Below are positions 7,364-7,364 of a DNA stretch of 7,364 bases, piece by piece (within the stretch, counting starts at the first letter, position 1; every line of letters starts with the position of its first letter). The DNA is from Brachybacterium sp. Its GTDB lineage: Bacteria > Actinomycetota > Actinomycetes > Actinomycetales > Dermabacteraceae. Location: NCBI GenBank assembly GCA_030451965.1, contig JAKDNE010000158.1, positions 1-7,364 of the forward strand, in the 5' to 3' direction. Below the pieces are notes generated by a model. That model saw only the letters and a list, made by a program, of their open reading frames with translations, searched no databases and was not told where the DNA came from. The position numbers and the translations under genes are program-made.

Positions 7364-7364
7364 G

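Noticed and set aside
7323..7364. FNR/ArnR- or NarL-type operator before narG
   Set aside because: Only 42 bases are available; no inverted repeat was found, and the stretch may itself be the end of an upstream gene.

Overview
The window holds a respiratory (membrane-bound) nitrate reductase operon of the narGHJI type, read entirely on the minus strand, so the gene order runs from right to left. The base composition is very GC-rich with strong G/C preference at third codon positions. The NarH amino terminus, the NarJ core and the gene order look like those of high-GC Gram-positive Actinomycetota. A member of the Micrococcales (for example a Brachybacterium-like organism) is my best guess, from protein flavour only; no taxonomic marker is present.

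Layout, in transcription order. At 7363-7319 there may be the last 14 codons of an upstream gene, whose TGA overlaps the narG ATG. narG (7322-3552) encodes the molybdenum catalytic subunit. After a 27-base gap comes narH (3524-1890), the iron-sulfur electron-transfer subunit. narJ (1890-1069), the dedicated assembly chaperone, shares one base with the narH stop. narI (1072-341), the di-heme cytochrome b membrane anchor, overlaps narJ by four bases. A fifth small gene (341-75, 88 aa) shares one base with the narI stop and resembles the DUF6457 family, known from Actinomycetota in connection with molybdopterin guanine dinucleotide synthesis. The last 74 bases at the left edge carry no convincing gene or terminator.

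How they work together: NarI takes electrons from menaquinol at the membrane and passes them through its two hemes to the NarH Fe-S clusters. They then go to the NarG [4Fe-4S] cluster and the Mo-bis-MGD site, where nitrate is reduced to nitrite on the cytoplasmic side. NarJ holds apo-NarGH for cofactor loading before docking to NarI. All key ligands I checked (NarG FS0 ligands and Mo-ligand Asp, sixteen NarH cluster positions including the Trp that marks the [3Fe-4S] site, four NarI heme histidines) are present. The operon therefore looks intact and functional.

This is mostly a conventional region. The least explained element is the small fifth gene, translationally coupled to narI. The unusual tails on NarH and NarJ and the possible coupled upstream gene are secondary points. 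No promoter, regulator site, mobile element, RNA gene or CRISPR was found.
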